Assembly: GCA_004565275.1 (NCBI GenBank)
Contig: SDOX01000049.1
Span: forward strand, 43,944-107,943
Direction of reading: 5' to 3'
Source of the DNA: Nannochloropsis salina CCMP1776
Taxonomy: Eukaryota; Sar; Eustigmatophyceae; Eustigmatales; Monodopsidaceae
DNA length: 64,000 nucleotides
The position numbers were made by a program, and so were the translations under genes. The first letter of the stretch is position 1. Each line of letters starts with the position of its first letter. Positions 47,518 to 56,712 of the stretch are shown here, piece after piece. The notes beneath the pieces were generated by a model. The model was not told where the DNA came from. It searched no databases and worked only from the letters and a program-made list of their open reading frames with translations.

Positions 47518-50500
47518 CTAGGCCGATTCCTCCAACCACTGAGTGACTCCGGAGCTCACTCGATAGGAGACCACTGTCGTCGGCAACACCTTCAGAAGCA
47601 CCACGGGGTACCCCCGGTATAACCCTCTGAGCCCTCCTCCTTCCCGTACCGCCATCTTCACCTGGCCCCCCAGGCTGGAAAGACAGGTGAAAATGCCCTT
47701 CCTCTCCATTTTCGAGCCTTCCCCCCATCCAAGTTGCATCCGACGTCTCAGAAGGTCAAAGGGGTAGGCGATGGATTGAGCCACTGCTCCCGCCGCTAGC
47801 ACGCTCAAGATGGCGGACGAAGGAGGAGGAGAGGAGGGGGCAGACAGGGGGTCAGTAGGGCGCGCAAAGGGGAGGGAGGAATGTTGGTGGCGGTGGAGGG
47901 CGAGGGGGGCAAGGAAAGCCAGGCACGTGTAGTTGATCCCGATGTAGAGGAAGGCCCAGACCGCGCAAGGGGTCGCCCCCCGCCAAAAGGCTCGGGGTCC
48001 TTCTTGCTTCCAAATATGAAGCGTGGCCTGCCAGGCACCCTCGGGGTAGGGTCGGGAGGACGCTGTTTGGGCGGTGATGCGTGCGCGGAGGGTGTCGAGG
48101 GGGTGGAAGAGCAGGTTGGCGGCCACCCCCGCCAAGCCCCCCGCGAGCATGTGCTTGGTTTCCAGAGGGAGGGGTCCGGGTGGGAGGTTGGTGGAATGAG
48201 GGGGGGGGGGCATGCTGGCGCCCAGGTTCAGCGCCCAGGTGGTAGTGCGTGCGTCGGTCGGGCCGCTGCCGGTGGCGGCGGAGGGAGAGGAAGAGGGGGA
48301 GGTGGGGGAGAAAGGGAAGGCAGGCGCCAGGGGGCGCAGGGCATGATCACGTAGGTACTGGTACAGGAAGACTTGGACTGCGAGGACAGGTAGGATTCGG
48401 AGCATATTGAGACCGTTGCCGACGAACAGTCCCCGCGTATGCCGATACAGCATCCCCCCCCAGGGCGGTTGGGTGTAACGGGGGTCCAGGATGAGGCGCA
48501 GCGCCCCTCGAAAGCGTAGGGGGGGGCGAGAGGCAGGGTACGTTTGGATCAAGATCTTGGCACGCTCGAGCGGTGCGACGGCCAGGCGGGCAACGGCCCC
48601 TCCGACACCCGCAGCGAGGACCATCCTCCACACGTCCGGCGACGCGACCTGCAGGGAGGAGGAAGACGGCAAAGCCTCAGACGCCGTCTCAGAAGCAGGA
48701 CGGGAAGGGCTTCCTCCGGCGCCGGGAGGAGCGTGGCTTATCCCTTCACGGAACGCTTCCCCGCCTGGTCTAGCGCCCACGGCCAGGACCGTCCCAGCTC
48801 GCCGCAGGGACCGCTGTGCCCTGTCGCCCGTTGCAGTCACCATCTCCTCCCACCCCCGTCGTAAGCCCACCACCTCCCTATGGATTGATTCTAAAAAGCG
48901 ACGCACACGCTGCGGGCAGTCGGGCGAGGCCAGGGCCTCCACGAAGGACGAGTAGGAGGCGGTGCTCGAGGAGAGGGACAGAGACGCCTCCTGCAGGTCA
49001 TGGTCCCAAAAGCTCGCCGGGGCCTCCTTCCTCCCCCACCACGGCCTCTTCCGCCCTCGCTTGCCAAAGACCCGGGCTATGAATCGCCGCTCTTCCTCTT
49101 CCTCCAGCGCGTCCTCTGAGTCTCTACCCCGTTCCTCCCTCTCATCCTCCCGTCGTGCCGCCTCTCGCAGGGCCGCCCAGTCCCCTAAAGTCACCTGTTG
49201 GAAGCCAGCGTCCCTCTGAGAGAGCCGCATGGCCACCTGCACGTGGGGGGAAGGGCTGTGCATCCATATGTCCAGATGCACGAGTTCCGAGAAGGAAACC
49301 AGGCCCGAATCGGTCCAGTCCAGGGCTTTGAGGAGAAGCCGAGGGACTGGGACAGGAGGGGAGGAGGAGGAAGACGAGGAAGGAGGCGCAGAGGGCGGGG
49401 AGAAGAAGGCGGAAAGGAAGTCGGCGTGAGTCATGTACCTCTCTTCCTCCCGACCTTCCCCCCCCCGCTCTGACGTGACTACGACCGAGGCATGGTGGAG
49501 GAAGAAATCCAGCAAGCTTGGAGACCCCCCCTTGCCTGTCAGTTGCATGAAATCGAGGCGCCCAAGCGCCCACAGCCGACAGTCCTCCTCCGCCACGACA
49601 GAGGCCCCTCGACGGGAATTGAAAAGGGCGGCGGCTTCCCCGAAGAAAGCTCCGGGGCCGGCCGACGCCACGAGAAAAGAGGAGGGGGTTGAGGGGGTAA
49701 CGATCAAGTTGGAGATTGTTTCCGATTTGCCACGCTCGCCCCCATCCCTCCCGACGCCAGTAAGAGTTTTCTTTTCCTCGATTGGATTGAGGGGGCTAGC
49801 AAGCGCACGGGGCCTTGCTTTTTCCCGGACAATCCGCGCCTGCCCCTTGTCCAGCACGTAAAAGCATTCGCCTCTGTCTCCCTGCTTGACAATGTTCTCC
49901 CCCTTCTTCACCCGCAATTGGAAAAATCGCTCCATGGCCCTCTCTTTCTCCTTCTTTCCACGACCACCCAGGGCGGCGAAGTAGGGATGGCTGTCGAGGA
50001 CCGAGCCCAAGCGCTCCTTCTCCGAAGGTGTTCGGGGCCGCCCAGGGGGCTCTCGGCCCCGCAGCAAGGTCGATATGTCCTTGCCATGGACGCGCCAGAG
50101 GCGGACATGGTCTCCCCGGGCAATGGCCAGCAGGGAGGAAGGTGAGAGGGAGGGAGGGAGGGACGACGGAGGGCATCCCGGCCCTCCGAATGCCATGCCT
50201 GGACCGAGAGTGGCCAAAAGCCGCTTCTCACGTCGACACCTCGGCTGGGAGGGAGGGAGTCGATGGTCAGGGGGGGGTACAAGGGGGGTCGCGGAGGCCG
50301 ATGTCGAGTCTGCACAAACGGGTAAGGAGGTTGAATTCCTCTTCCCTCCTCTTCGATCTGCATTAGTTGTTGCGCATTCGGGCCTTGGCGCGCCAAATCC
50401 CCCCCCCTCCTCCTCTTCCAGCCGCTCTTCGAAGAGATCTACCTCACCCTCTGCGACCACGTAGAGGGAGGGTGGCTGTCCTCCCTCAGAGAACACGTGG

Positions 50501-51639
50501 ATCATCTCCGCGTCATCAGGGACCACCTCCTGAAAGAGACCGAGCAACTCTGCAGGCACGCAATCATCACTTCCGTTCCCATCCCCTTCTTCCACTGTTC
50601 CACTCGTGACTGCAAGCTTTTTCAAGGCCCGGGCTAGCCAGTAGGAATCGGGTCCTGCTGCCCCCTCATTCCCTGTAGCGCCGCCACTCTCTTTCCCGGG
50701 CAGCAGCAAACCTGCGTCAACGTCTTTTCCTTCCCATCTCACGGGTATTTCCTCCCCTAAACATGCCCCCTGAAGAAGATTCAGACTTTCCCTCCGGAGA
50801 GAGGCTACTCCACGGCCCAGAACACTGACGGGCTTGGCCGACGCAAAGTCGGTGGGGATGTAGGTATTGCTGGCTGGGTAGGCAGACAGGAGCCCCAGAC
50901 GCTGATAGGCCGCGGCGACTAGCTCTGAGCAGAAGAGGCCGCTGCCCATGTCCTCCTTGTTCTCGAACACGGACACCTCGGCGCCCTCCAACGCCCTCAG
51001 GGCGAGCAATCGCTGCCTTCGCGCCTCCTCCAACGCCTTGTCCAGGGCCCTTCTTTCCAAGGATGTGAAAGGCTGGCTTCCACCAAGCTCCCTCTTGAGC
51101 CCTTGCACCCGCTCCTCCCACTGACGAACTTCAAGGTAGAGCATCTCTCGACGCCACTGTGCCGGCGTCACCAGCCCTGATGCCACCATTTGAAGTATGG
51201 ATTGCTTGTATTGGTAGCCTCGCACCTCCTCAACATACGCACGCATTGCCTCGCGCAGAGCAGGAGTACGGGTGAAATGGTGCAGGCGTCGCACGGCAAT
51301 GTCATGAGATTTGCTGCGCCTTACTCTCTCCTTTAGGTCGACGTACTGCACGCCATTAAAACCTGCGTCAATGAGCATCAATCGCCCCCCCTCCGCCTCG
51401 TCCTCCCTCACCACAACCCCCAAGTGATCATAACGTCCGTAGAGTTTGGCAGCTAGGCATACTGCGGCCCCCACGGGTCCCATCGTGCCACATCGACGAT
51501 TGAAGAGGACTAGATCCCCCGTGTCCAGATGGGGAAGGAGGGCCTCGAGCGCTGAAGTTGTCGAGGCCGACGGGTCCGTCCAGCTGCCATGGCTAGAGGA
51601 CGACGGTGGACTAGTATCGGGGGGGATTGCTTGGGACAT
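47518..51639 (-). CDS. Fusion protein: papain-like domain, cyclic-nucleotide-binding modules, EF-hand and mitochondrial carrier (single ORF, 1373 aa)
   Basis: One uninterrupted frame. Residues 38-290: permuted NlpC/P60-type papain-like fold (YiiX/DUF830-like), with GDLVLFN, the His of YDHLGVVV (H72) and the Cys of LFCSELVAAAYQ (C237). Residues about 360-530: degenerate cNMP-binding-like region (SLYVVAEGEVDLFEE). Residues about 575-705: clearer cNMP-binding domain (ENIVKQGDRGECFYVLDKG, GAFFGEAALFN-like loop). Residues about 735-830: EF-hand part resembling the aralar/citrin regulatory domain, one loop DWTDSGLVSFSE (774-785). Residues 1000-1373: three solute-carrier repeats with signatures PLERAK, PLDTLRAR and PFDLLRRR. 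The C-terminus therefore should sit in the mitochondrial (or related) inner membrane, with possible Ca2+ and cyclic-nucleotide control. The role of the papain-like domain is unknown. It could be hydrolytic or membrane-lipid related. Confidence 0.85.
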   Translation of the reverse strand: MSQAIPPDTSPPSSSSHGSWTDPSASTTSALEALLPHLDTGDLVLFNRRCGTMGPVGAAVCLAAKLYGRYDHLGVVVREDEAEGGRLMLIDAGFNGVQYVDLKERVRRSKSHDIAVRRLHHFTRTPALREAMRAYVEEVRGYQYKQSILQMVASGLVTPAQWRREMLYLEVRQWEERVQGLKRELGGSQPFTSLERRALDKALEEARRQRLLALRALEGAEVSVFENKEDMGSGLFCSELVAAAYQRLGLLSAYPASNTYIPTDFASAKPVSVLGRGVASLRRESLNLLQGACLGEEIPVRWEGKDVDAGLLLPGKESGGATGNEGAAGPDSYWLARALKKLAVTSGTVEEGDGNGSDDCVPAELLGLFQEVVPDDAEMIHVFSEGGQPPSLYVVAEGEVDLFEERLEEEEGGGFGAPRPECATTNADRRGGKRNSTSLPVCADSTSASATPLVPPPDHRLPPSQPRCRREKRLLATLGPGMAFGGPGCPPSSLPPSLSPSSLLAIARGDHVRLWRVHGKDISTLLRGREPPGRPRTPSEKERLGSVLDSHPYFAALGGRGKKEKERAMERFFQLRVKKGENIVKQGDRGECFYVLDKGQARIVREKARPRALASPLNPIEEKKTLTGVGRDGGERGKSETISNLIVTPSTPSSFLVASAGPGAFFGEAAALFNSRRGASVVAEEDCRLWALGRLDFMQLTGKGGSPSLLDFFLHHASVVVTSERGGEGREEERYMTHADFLSAFFSPPSAPPSSSSSSSPPVPVPRLLLKALDWTDSGLVSFSELVHLDIWMHSPSPHVQVAMRLSQRDAGFQQVTLGDWAALREAARREDEREERGRDSEDALEEEEERRFIARVFGKRGRKRPWWGRKEAPASFWDHDLQEASLSLSSSTASYSSFVEALASPDCPQRVRRFLESIHREVVGLRRGWEEMVTATGDRAQRSLRRAGTVLAVGARPGGEAFREGISHAPPGAGGSPSRPASETASEALPSSSSLQVASPDVWRMVLAAGVGGAVARLAVAPLERAKILIQTYPASRPPLRFRGALRLILDPRYTQPPWGGMLYRHTRGLFVGNGLNMLRILPVLAVQVFLYQYLRDHALRPLAPAFPFSPTSPSSSPSAATGSGPTDARTTTWALNLGASMPPPPHSTNLPPGPLPLETKHMLAGGLAGVAANLLFHPLDTLRARITAQTASSRPYPEGAWQATLHIWKQEGPRAFWRGATPCAVWAFLYIGINYTCLAFLAPLALHRHQHSSLPFARPTDPLSAPSSPPPSSAILSVLAAGAVAQSIAYPFDLLRRRMQLGWGEGSKMERKGIFTCLSSLGGQVKMAVREGGGLRGLYRGYPVVLLKVLPTTVVSYRVSSGVTQWLEESA

Positions 51640-51889
51640 GCCTGATGTATAGGATCGATTGCTGGGGGTTAGATGGGTCGTAGGAGAGCACTGTGGTCCA
51701 TCCCAGACCGGTCAGGGGAAATGGCGATATCGCTGGAAAATATTCCCGCACGAATGTATGTACGTATGTATACAACGCGATGTAAGAACGGCATCGCTTG
51801 TATCATGGTACGCAGCAATGTCATATCGAAGCAGTTGCATTGTTATTTTTACATCAAAGTCGAATATAATTACTATCATGAGTACGCTT
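51640..51889. other. Short intergenic spacer
   Basis: Promoter side of the fusion gene and 3' end of the F-box gene; nothing recognised. Confidence 0.5.
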
Positions 51890-54361
51890 TCAATTTTCCA
51901 GGCCCATGAATGGCGATCCCCCCTCCGCCGTAACCTCAAGCATTCTGCTGGTGGTTGAGGTGATCTCTTTTGTCCCGTTCTCGCAAAGATCGTCCTCACG
52001 CCGACGCTGATAAGTCACCAGGAGTGCCCGGATCCGAGCCAAAGTGCCAGGCGGTAAGTAACCTCCCGTGCCTCTTGCATCCTGCCCCTCCACGTTTGTC
52101 CCACGCGTTGCCTCCACACCAAAAACCAGGCGCCTTAATGCTGGGGCTTTGTCTGGATGTATGAAAGTCTGTACAACAGAAAGCACATCATTTTGGGCCA
52201 AGAAAATGTCGCTTGTTTCCCATAGACGCACTCTTCGGAGTTCCAATGTCTCCAGGCGTCGCAAACACGCCTTTGCAGCGTTTGGAGAGCTCAGGAACGA
52301 CTGACTCCAAGCTAGCACACCCTGGATACCTCCTAGAGGGTTTCCATCAAGACGTAATCTTTCCAGGACACACGTCGGTGACAGTGCCGCAAAATTTAGA
52401 AGTGCTTTAAACCCTGCTGCCTCCAACCTGTTGTACGCTAGGTCCAGAACCCTCATCGTCCTCGCACATGAAGCTCCTTTACGTAATGGATAGGCGTTTG
52501 CAGCTTCGGAAGGGTCGCCATTGCTCCTAGATGCATTATACTCAAGAAGCTGGCCGCTTGATGAGACAATGGCGGATGCAGCGCCATGTGGATCCCCCGC
52601 CTCTAAAACCGATGCCAGAGTCAAGGCAAAGCGGTCGTCCAGGCGGCAGTGGACGAGAATGAGCTCTTCAAGGCCAGGAGCGGCGCCAGCAGCCAAAGCA
52701 GCAGGAAGAGCAAAAAGTAGTGCGTCACTCCGGTGAAAATTGAGACAGAGCACTCGCAAGTCCTGCAAGTGGCTGGGAGACAAGCCTAGAGAGGGAGGGA
52801 CGACGGGTTCAGAGGAAGGGACTCCGAGAAGCTTACACATGTCCCCGTAGTTCAAGCCGGCAGCCCATAGGCGCAGGCTAGCCATAGGCGCAGGAAAGCC
52901 ATGGAGGGGAGCAGAAGCAGAAAAGGATGTGGGGTCGGGGGCATCTTGGACATTTGGGGAGGTGTCGCATGGAAAGGAAGAGGCAGGTGCGTTGGGAGAA
53001 GCTGGGTAATTGCAGATACGCCGAGAAATGAGCGCCTCTGCCGCCTTGGCACCGAACGGAAGGAATGCTGTCTCCAAAATTCGAAGCCGAGGGGCCACAT
53101 TGGGAAGGGCTAAAGCCTCGGCGACAGGATCGGCCCAAGCGAGTTGGCCCTCGGAGCGATGTAACGTGAGGGTCTCCAGCCGCAGAGCCGAGCTCTCCGT
53201 CAAGAAACGCTGTATCGCCGCGGTGCTTAAACAGTTCACGTGGCGGAGGGTTAGGTGGTGAAGAGAGTGGAAGGGGCCCGAGAGTAGGAAGCGGGACAGT
53301 GGGCGGCCTCGTCCGGCGCGCGGCGCGTCTAACACCAGGGCAGCTAGCTGCTGCAGCGGTCGAAGTGAGTCTTCAGAGGATTCAATCCGAGGTTTGCAGG
53401 CCATCAAAGGCGGCGACAAATAAGGGCTAAGATGGCAGCTAGAGTAATCGGGGCAGCCTTTCTTTTCCTTTCGTCCTTGCATTTCAAATTCTCTAGTTAA
53501 AAAGTCTAGACCATCATCATCAAGCAGATCTCTCGTATGCAGGCGTAGTGTGCGGAGGCTGGGCGTCCGACAGGGTCCTCCACGCGCATTCAGAAAACAG
53601 CCTAGGATATGAGCAGTGATAATTTTAGCGAGCGAAGGCGAAGAAGTGGAGGGAGAAAACAATGGAGCAGAGGAAAATGGGTCCCCTGAAAATGGTTCTG
53701 ACGTTTCCCATAATGCAGTGGGTGGTGCGGGCTCGACGTGTAGACTTGATAGCTTTGGAAGCACGGGGATGGAAAGTTTTTCCAGATTCGAGCGGAGAAC
53801 AGAAATTACGTCTAACGGTGGCTGGTGGATCATTTGTGCAATTTTGTTCATACTGTCCTCGTCCGGGATACAGCTTCCGGCCATGACCGTGTGGGTAACA
53901 TGGCCCGAAATGTTTGAAAATGGTATTTCCGAAGGAAGATTCTGTTCAATTCGAAATACAAGTTTCTCAAGGGAACGCTGTCGACGTAGTAGTGACACAA
54001 ACGAATTGAGAACTAGCTTGTCGTCGCCGCTATCTACACGTCGAGATTGCCGCCATGTCACTGTCAGGTTTTTCCTATCGAGGCGATTTTCCTGCCAAAT
54101 TGTAGGAGCCGTTCGACATTAGAATGTACCCACAACTCAATGAGCATTGCGGTGCATCTCAAAGAATGTGCCAAATCATCGTCACAGTTATTCTCCGCAA
54201 CGTCTCAACCAAATCCTTTCCAAATTGAAGTTGCCCATTGCACTCACCGTTAAGAACAAAGAGCTGCAAAGACTAAATGCTAGAATGTCATTTAGCATCA
54301 GAAAAGATGTTATATTTTCCGAAGCATCGCTTGGGAGGAATGATAAATAGCATCTGGGCAT
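51890..54361 (-). CDS. F-box and leucine-rich-repeat protein (2 exons, about 771 aa)
   Basis: Probable substrate receptor of an SCF ubiquitin ligase. Exons in gene order: 54361-54248 and 54091-51890, joined in phase 0. Exon 1 encodes an F-box-like stretch (SFLPSDASENITSFLMLNDILAFSLC). Exon 2 carries irregular leucine-rich repeats of the ribonuclease-inhibitor kind (LRTLRLHTRDLLDDDGL, LHHLTLRHVNCLSTAAI, LETLTLHRSEGQLAW, LEELILVHCRLDD, MRVLDLAYNRLEAAGF, LERLRLDGNPLGG, LETLELRRVRLWE). Two Ser/Pro-rich loops interrupt the array. The frame is open upstream of 54361 to 54604, so a longer N-terminus is possible. The LRR call is firm; the F-box call rests on one exon. Confidence 0.78.
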
Positions 54362-55161
54362 TGTATCATAACCTGGCCATGATGAGGAGATCGATATGAC
54401 GAAAGTCAGCACAAAATCCTTAATACATGAGCCCTGATAATCCGAGCAATTACATCCTTTAACATGTCTTAAAAATACTTTGAAGTGCTTCTGTTGCACT
54501 GATGACATCATACATCGCAAACTGCAAAGTGTTGACAATAGATGGAAACCGTTAGGCACGTCCTCAGCCGTTAAAACAGGATAACGGCCAGGGGGCTTTA
54601 CCATGGGGCTTTGAAGATACTGGTATTTTCCCCTAAAAGTTCCATATCATGTAAAGTAAGGGATGAAATATGAAATATAAATTCATCGATTCTGCACCAA
54701 GATTAACATAGTTTTGATTTGGCATGAATTATGCTCTTAAAATCCATATTGCGGAAGGTTTGTCAGTCTCTCAATTTCTGTTTCCATTTAATACAGATAT
54801 TCTGGACGCATCACCTGCTTCAGTACAACGTGTCAGAAACATCATTTCCAACCTACAAATATTAACTATTTTCTTTCGTTTTACTTTCTTCTCCAAGTGT
54901 AACGCGGGAGGCACCATATGAGTCATCCACGATCTTCTAAAGATTGCAAGGAATATATTCGCGTTTCCTTTGTTAACACGTTTTTCCTTATTACGTGACA
55001 TCAATATAAACTTTTTCTGTGGTATTCACTCTCGCTTTTCTCACCTTCTCCCAAAAAAGTCATCCTTGTGCTTGTGGGATAAGAATAAAAACGCCTCGCG
55101 CTTAGCAGGCTCTCGAGCTTCTCAATCGTGCAAGCACAAAAAGCTGGCGCCAGTCGCTACG
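54362..55161. other. Spacer between two minus-strand genes
   Basis: About 0.8 kb, AT-rich. Possible upstream coding extension of the F-box gene to 54604, otherwise nothing recognised. Confidence 0.45.
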
Positions 55162-56712
55162 CTACTTCCCGCTTCGGCGTTGAAACGAAAGCTCCGTGGA
55201 CAATGGTCCTTGTTGTGCTCGCCTGAGACGTCGATCGGCTCGGGAGGCCCTATGGCATTCTCTACCTTGTCTCTCTCTCGTCACCCTCCCTAGCCTCGCA
55301 TCGGCCCTCGCACTGTCTACCGCCTGGTGCTTATCCATTGCTGCTTGTGCAAGTCGCTCAAGATGAGTGCGAACGTTTTCTACATTGCTGTTTCCCTTCT
55401 CGCACGCCTTCTGAAAAAGCGGTGCTTCCTTCGAATCTGGAAGCCCTCCTTTTCCTCCTCCCCATCCCGGGGGAGTACCCACCAGTACGATGTTCTTCTC
55501 ACTGCATGTCAAGGGCGTCAGATGCGTAAGATACACGCAATACCCGGGCACCTCTTCGCGCGCAGCCTGCTGTCGGTCCACCTCCAATAAATGCTTGGTT
55601 ATCCTATCCTCAGCGTGATAATCACTCTGATGGTCTGCCGCCGAAGCCAGAATGGCGTAAGAGGACATGAAGACATCAGACCTGGGGGCAGGGCAGTCAA
55701 TAGCGGCGCTGTCTCCCTGATTGCTATTGTCGGCGGCCAATTCGGGATATCTGCCATCCGAAGCACATATTGTCGTCGTCTTTCCATGTTTTTCTTCCAT
55801 CTGCGTACCAAAGGCATCTCCGTTTCTCCATGCGCCTGCTCCTTCTTCTTTCCTCTCTGATTGCGCCCCTGTGCAATTACGTTTCACAGCGCTTGGAAGA
55901 GAACATTCATTTCTGTCATCCAAGTCATTCACAACTCCTCCACTGGTGATCAAACCGGTCGTTGCACGCCTCAGACGCCGCCTCATCCAGACCGAACGCG
56001 GATACTGAACGTTGCCGGGTCTACTCACAATCTTTCCCAGACAGCACGGAACTAGGATATATGCGGCCTTTTGCACTAAGCACTGGATCTGTATGCGATC
56101 AGTGAGGCTTCCGCAGCAATGTAGACCCAAGCCCAGATTGAAGGGGCCGTTCCAGGCCCCAACGTCCCCGACGAAGAAGGAGACGTTCGTAAGACCTGCT
56201 TTCATGACCCGCTGCTTCGCCAAAGCGATGGCCACCGGTTTTTCGTCAAGAAGGGTAAAGTGACAGGCAGGAAGGAGTGCAGCCAGGGCTAGCGACGAGT
56301 TGCCGCTCCCGCAACCGAAATCCACGACGTGCGGCGAGGGATAGGTTGGCAAAAGGTCAGAGAGAAGTGTGTAGAGCGACTCGAGCTGCTGCCGTTTGTG
56401 ATAGCCCCGAGGTGTGCGGTGGAGCTGCCCTCCGTAGAGCGGATCCAACGACTGATCTATATTCAGCCATTCTATGCTAGCTGACAGTGATGAGTCTATC
56501 GTCGTCTTGTTGTGAGATCCAGCGTTTACTATAGACAGAGAGTCGAGGGGAGAGTCCCGGTCTTCATCACAGTCAATGTCGGAATAGAGCAGACTTTGTG
56601 TTATGGCAATGCGATGTATAGCCAGAGCCTTGCGACGCCGTACTAGCTGGCGCGCTTTATGTTCTTTATGGATCTGCTTGAGTTCTAGGCTGGCGCTCAG
56701 TTGGGAAAGCAT
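55162..56712 (-). CDS. SAM-dependent methyltransferase, Methyltransf_32/GSTCD-like (516 aa, 5' end uncertain)
   Basis: Rossmann-type methyltransferase resembling the C-terminal domain of animal GSTCD. The core (residues about 125-230) has VVDFGCGSGNSSLALA (motif I), FTLLDEKPVAI (acidic end of strand 2), and the subfamily marks NLGLGLHCCGSLTD and ILVPCCLGKI, equivalent to 'ALHACG' and 'PCCYG'. Near the C-terminus KNIVLVGTPP matches the conserved end. Between these lies a long unconserved insert (about 265-345). The ATG at 56712 is in frame, but an upstream exon is likely: an open minus frame at about 57000-56884 ends with a consensus GTGAGT donor and could join in phase at 56676. Substrate unknown in all relatives. 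Confidence 0.78.
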   Translation of the reverse strand: MLSQLSASLELKQIHKEHKARQLVRRRKALAIHRIAITQSLLYSDIDCDEDRDSPLDSLSIVNAGSHNKTTIDSSLSASIEWLNIDQSLDPLYGGQLHRTPRGYHKRQQLESLYTLLSDLLPTYPSPHVVDFGCGSGNSSLALAALLPACHFTLLDEKPVAIALAKQRVMKAGLTNVSFFVGDVGAWNGPFNLGLGLHCCGSLTDRIQIQCLVQKAAYILVPCCLGKIVSRPGNVQYPRSVWMRRRLRRATTGLITSGGVVNDLDDRNECSLPSAVKRNCTGAQSERKEEGAGAWRNGDAFGTQMEEKHGKTTTICASDGRYPELAADNSNQGDSAAIDCPAPRSDVFMSSYAILASAADHQSDYHAEDRITKHLLEVDRQQAAREEVPGYCVYLTHLTPLTCSEKNIVLVGTPPGWGGGKGGLPDSKEAPLFQKACEKGNSNVENVRTHLERLAQAAMDKHQAVDSARADARLGRVTRERQGRECHRASRADRRLRRAQQGPLSTELSFQRRSGK

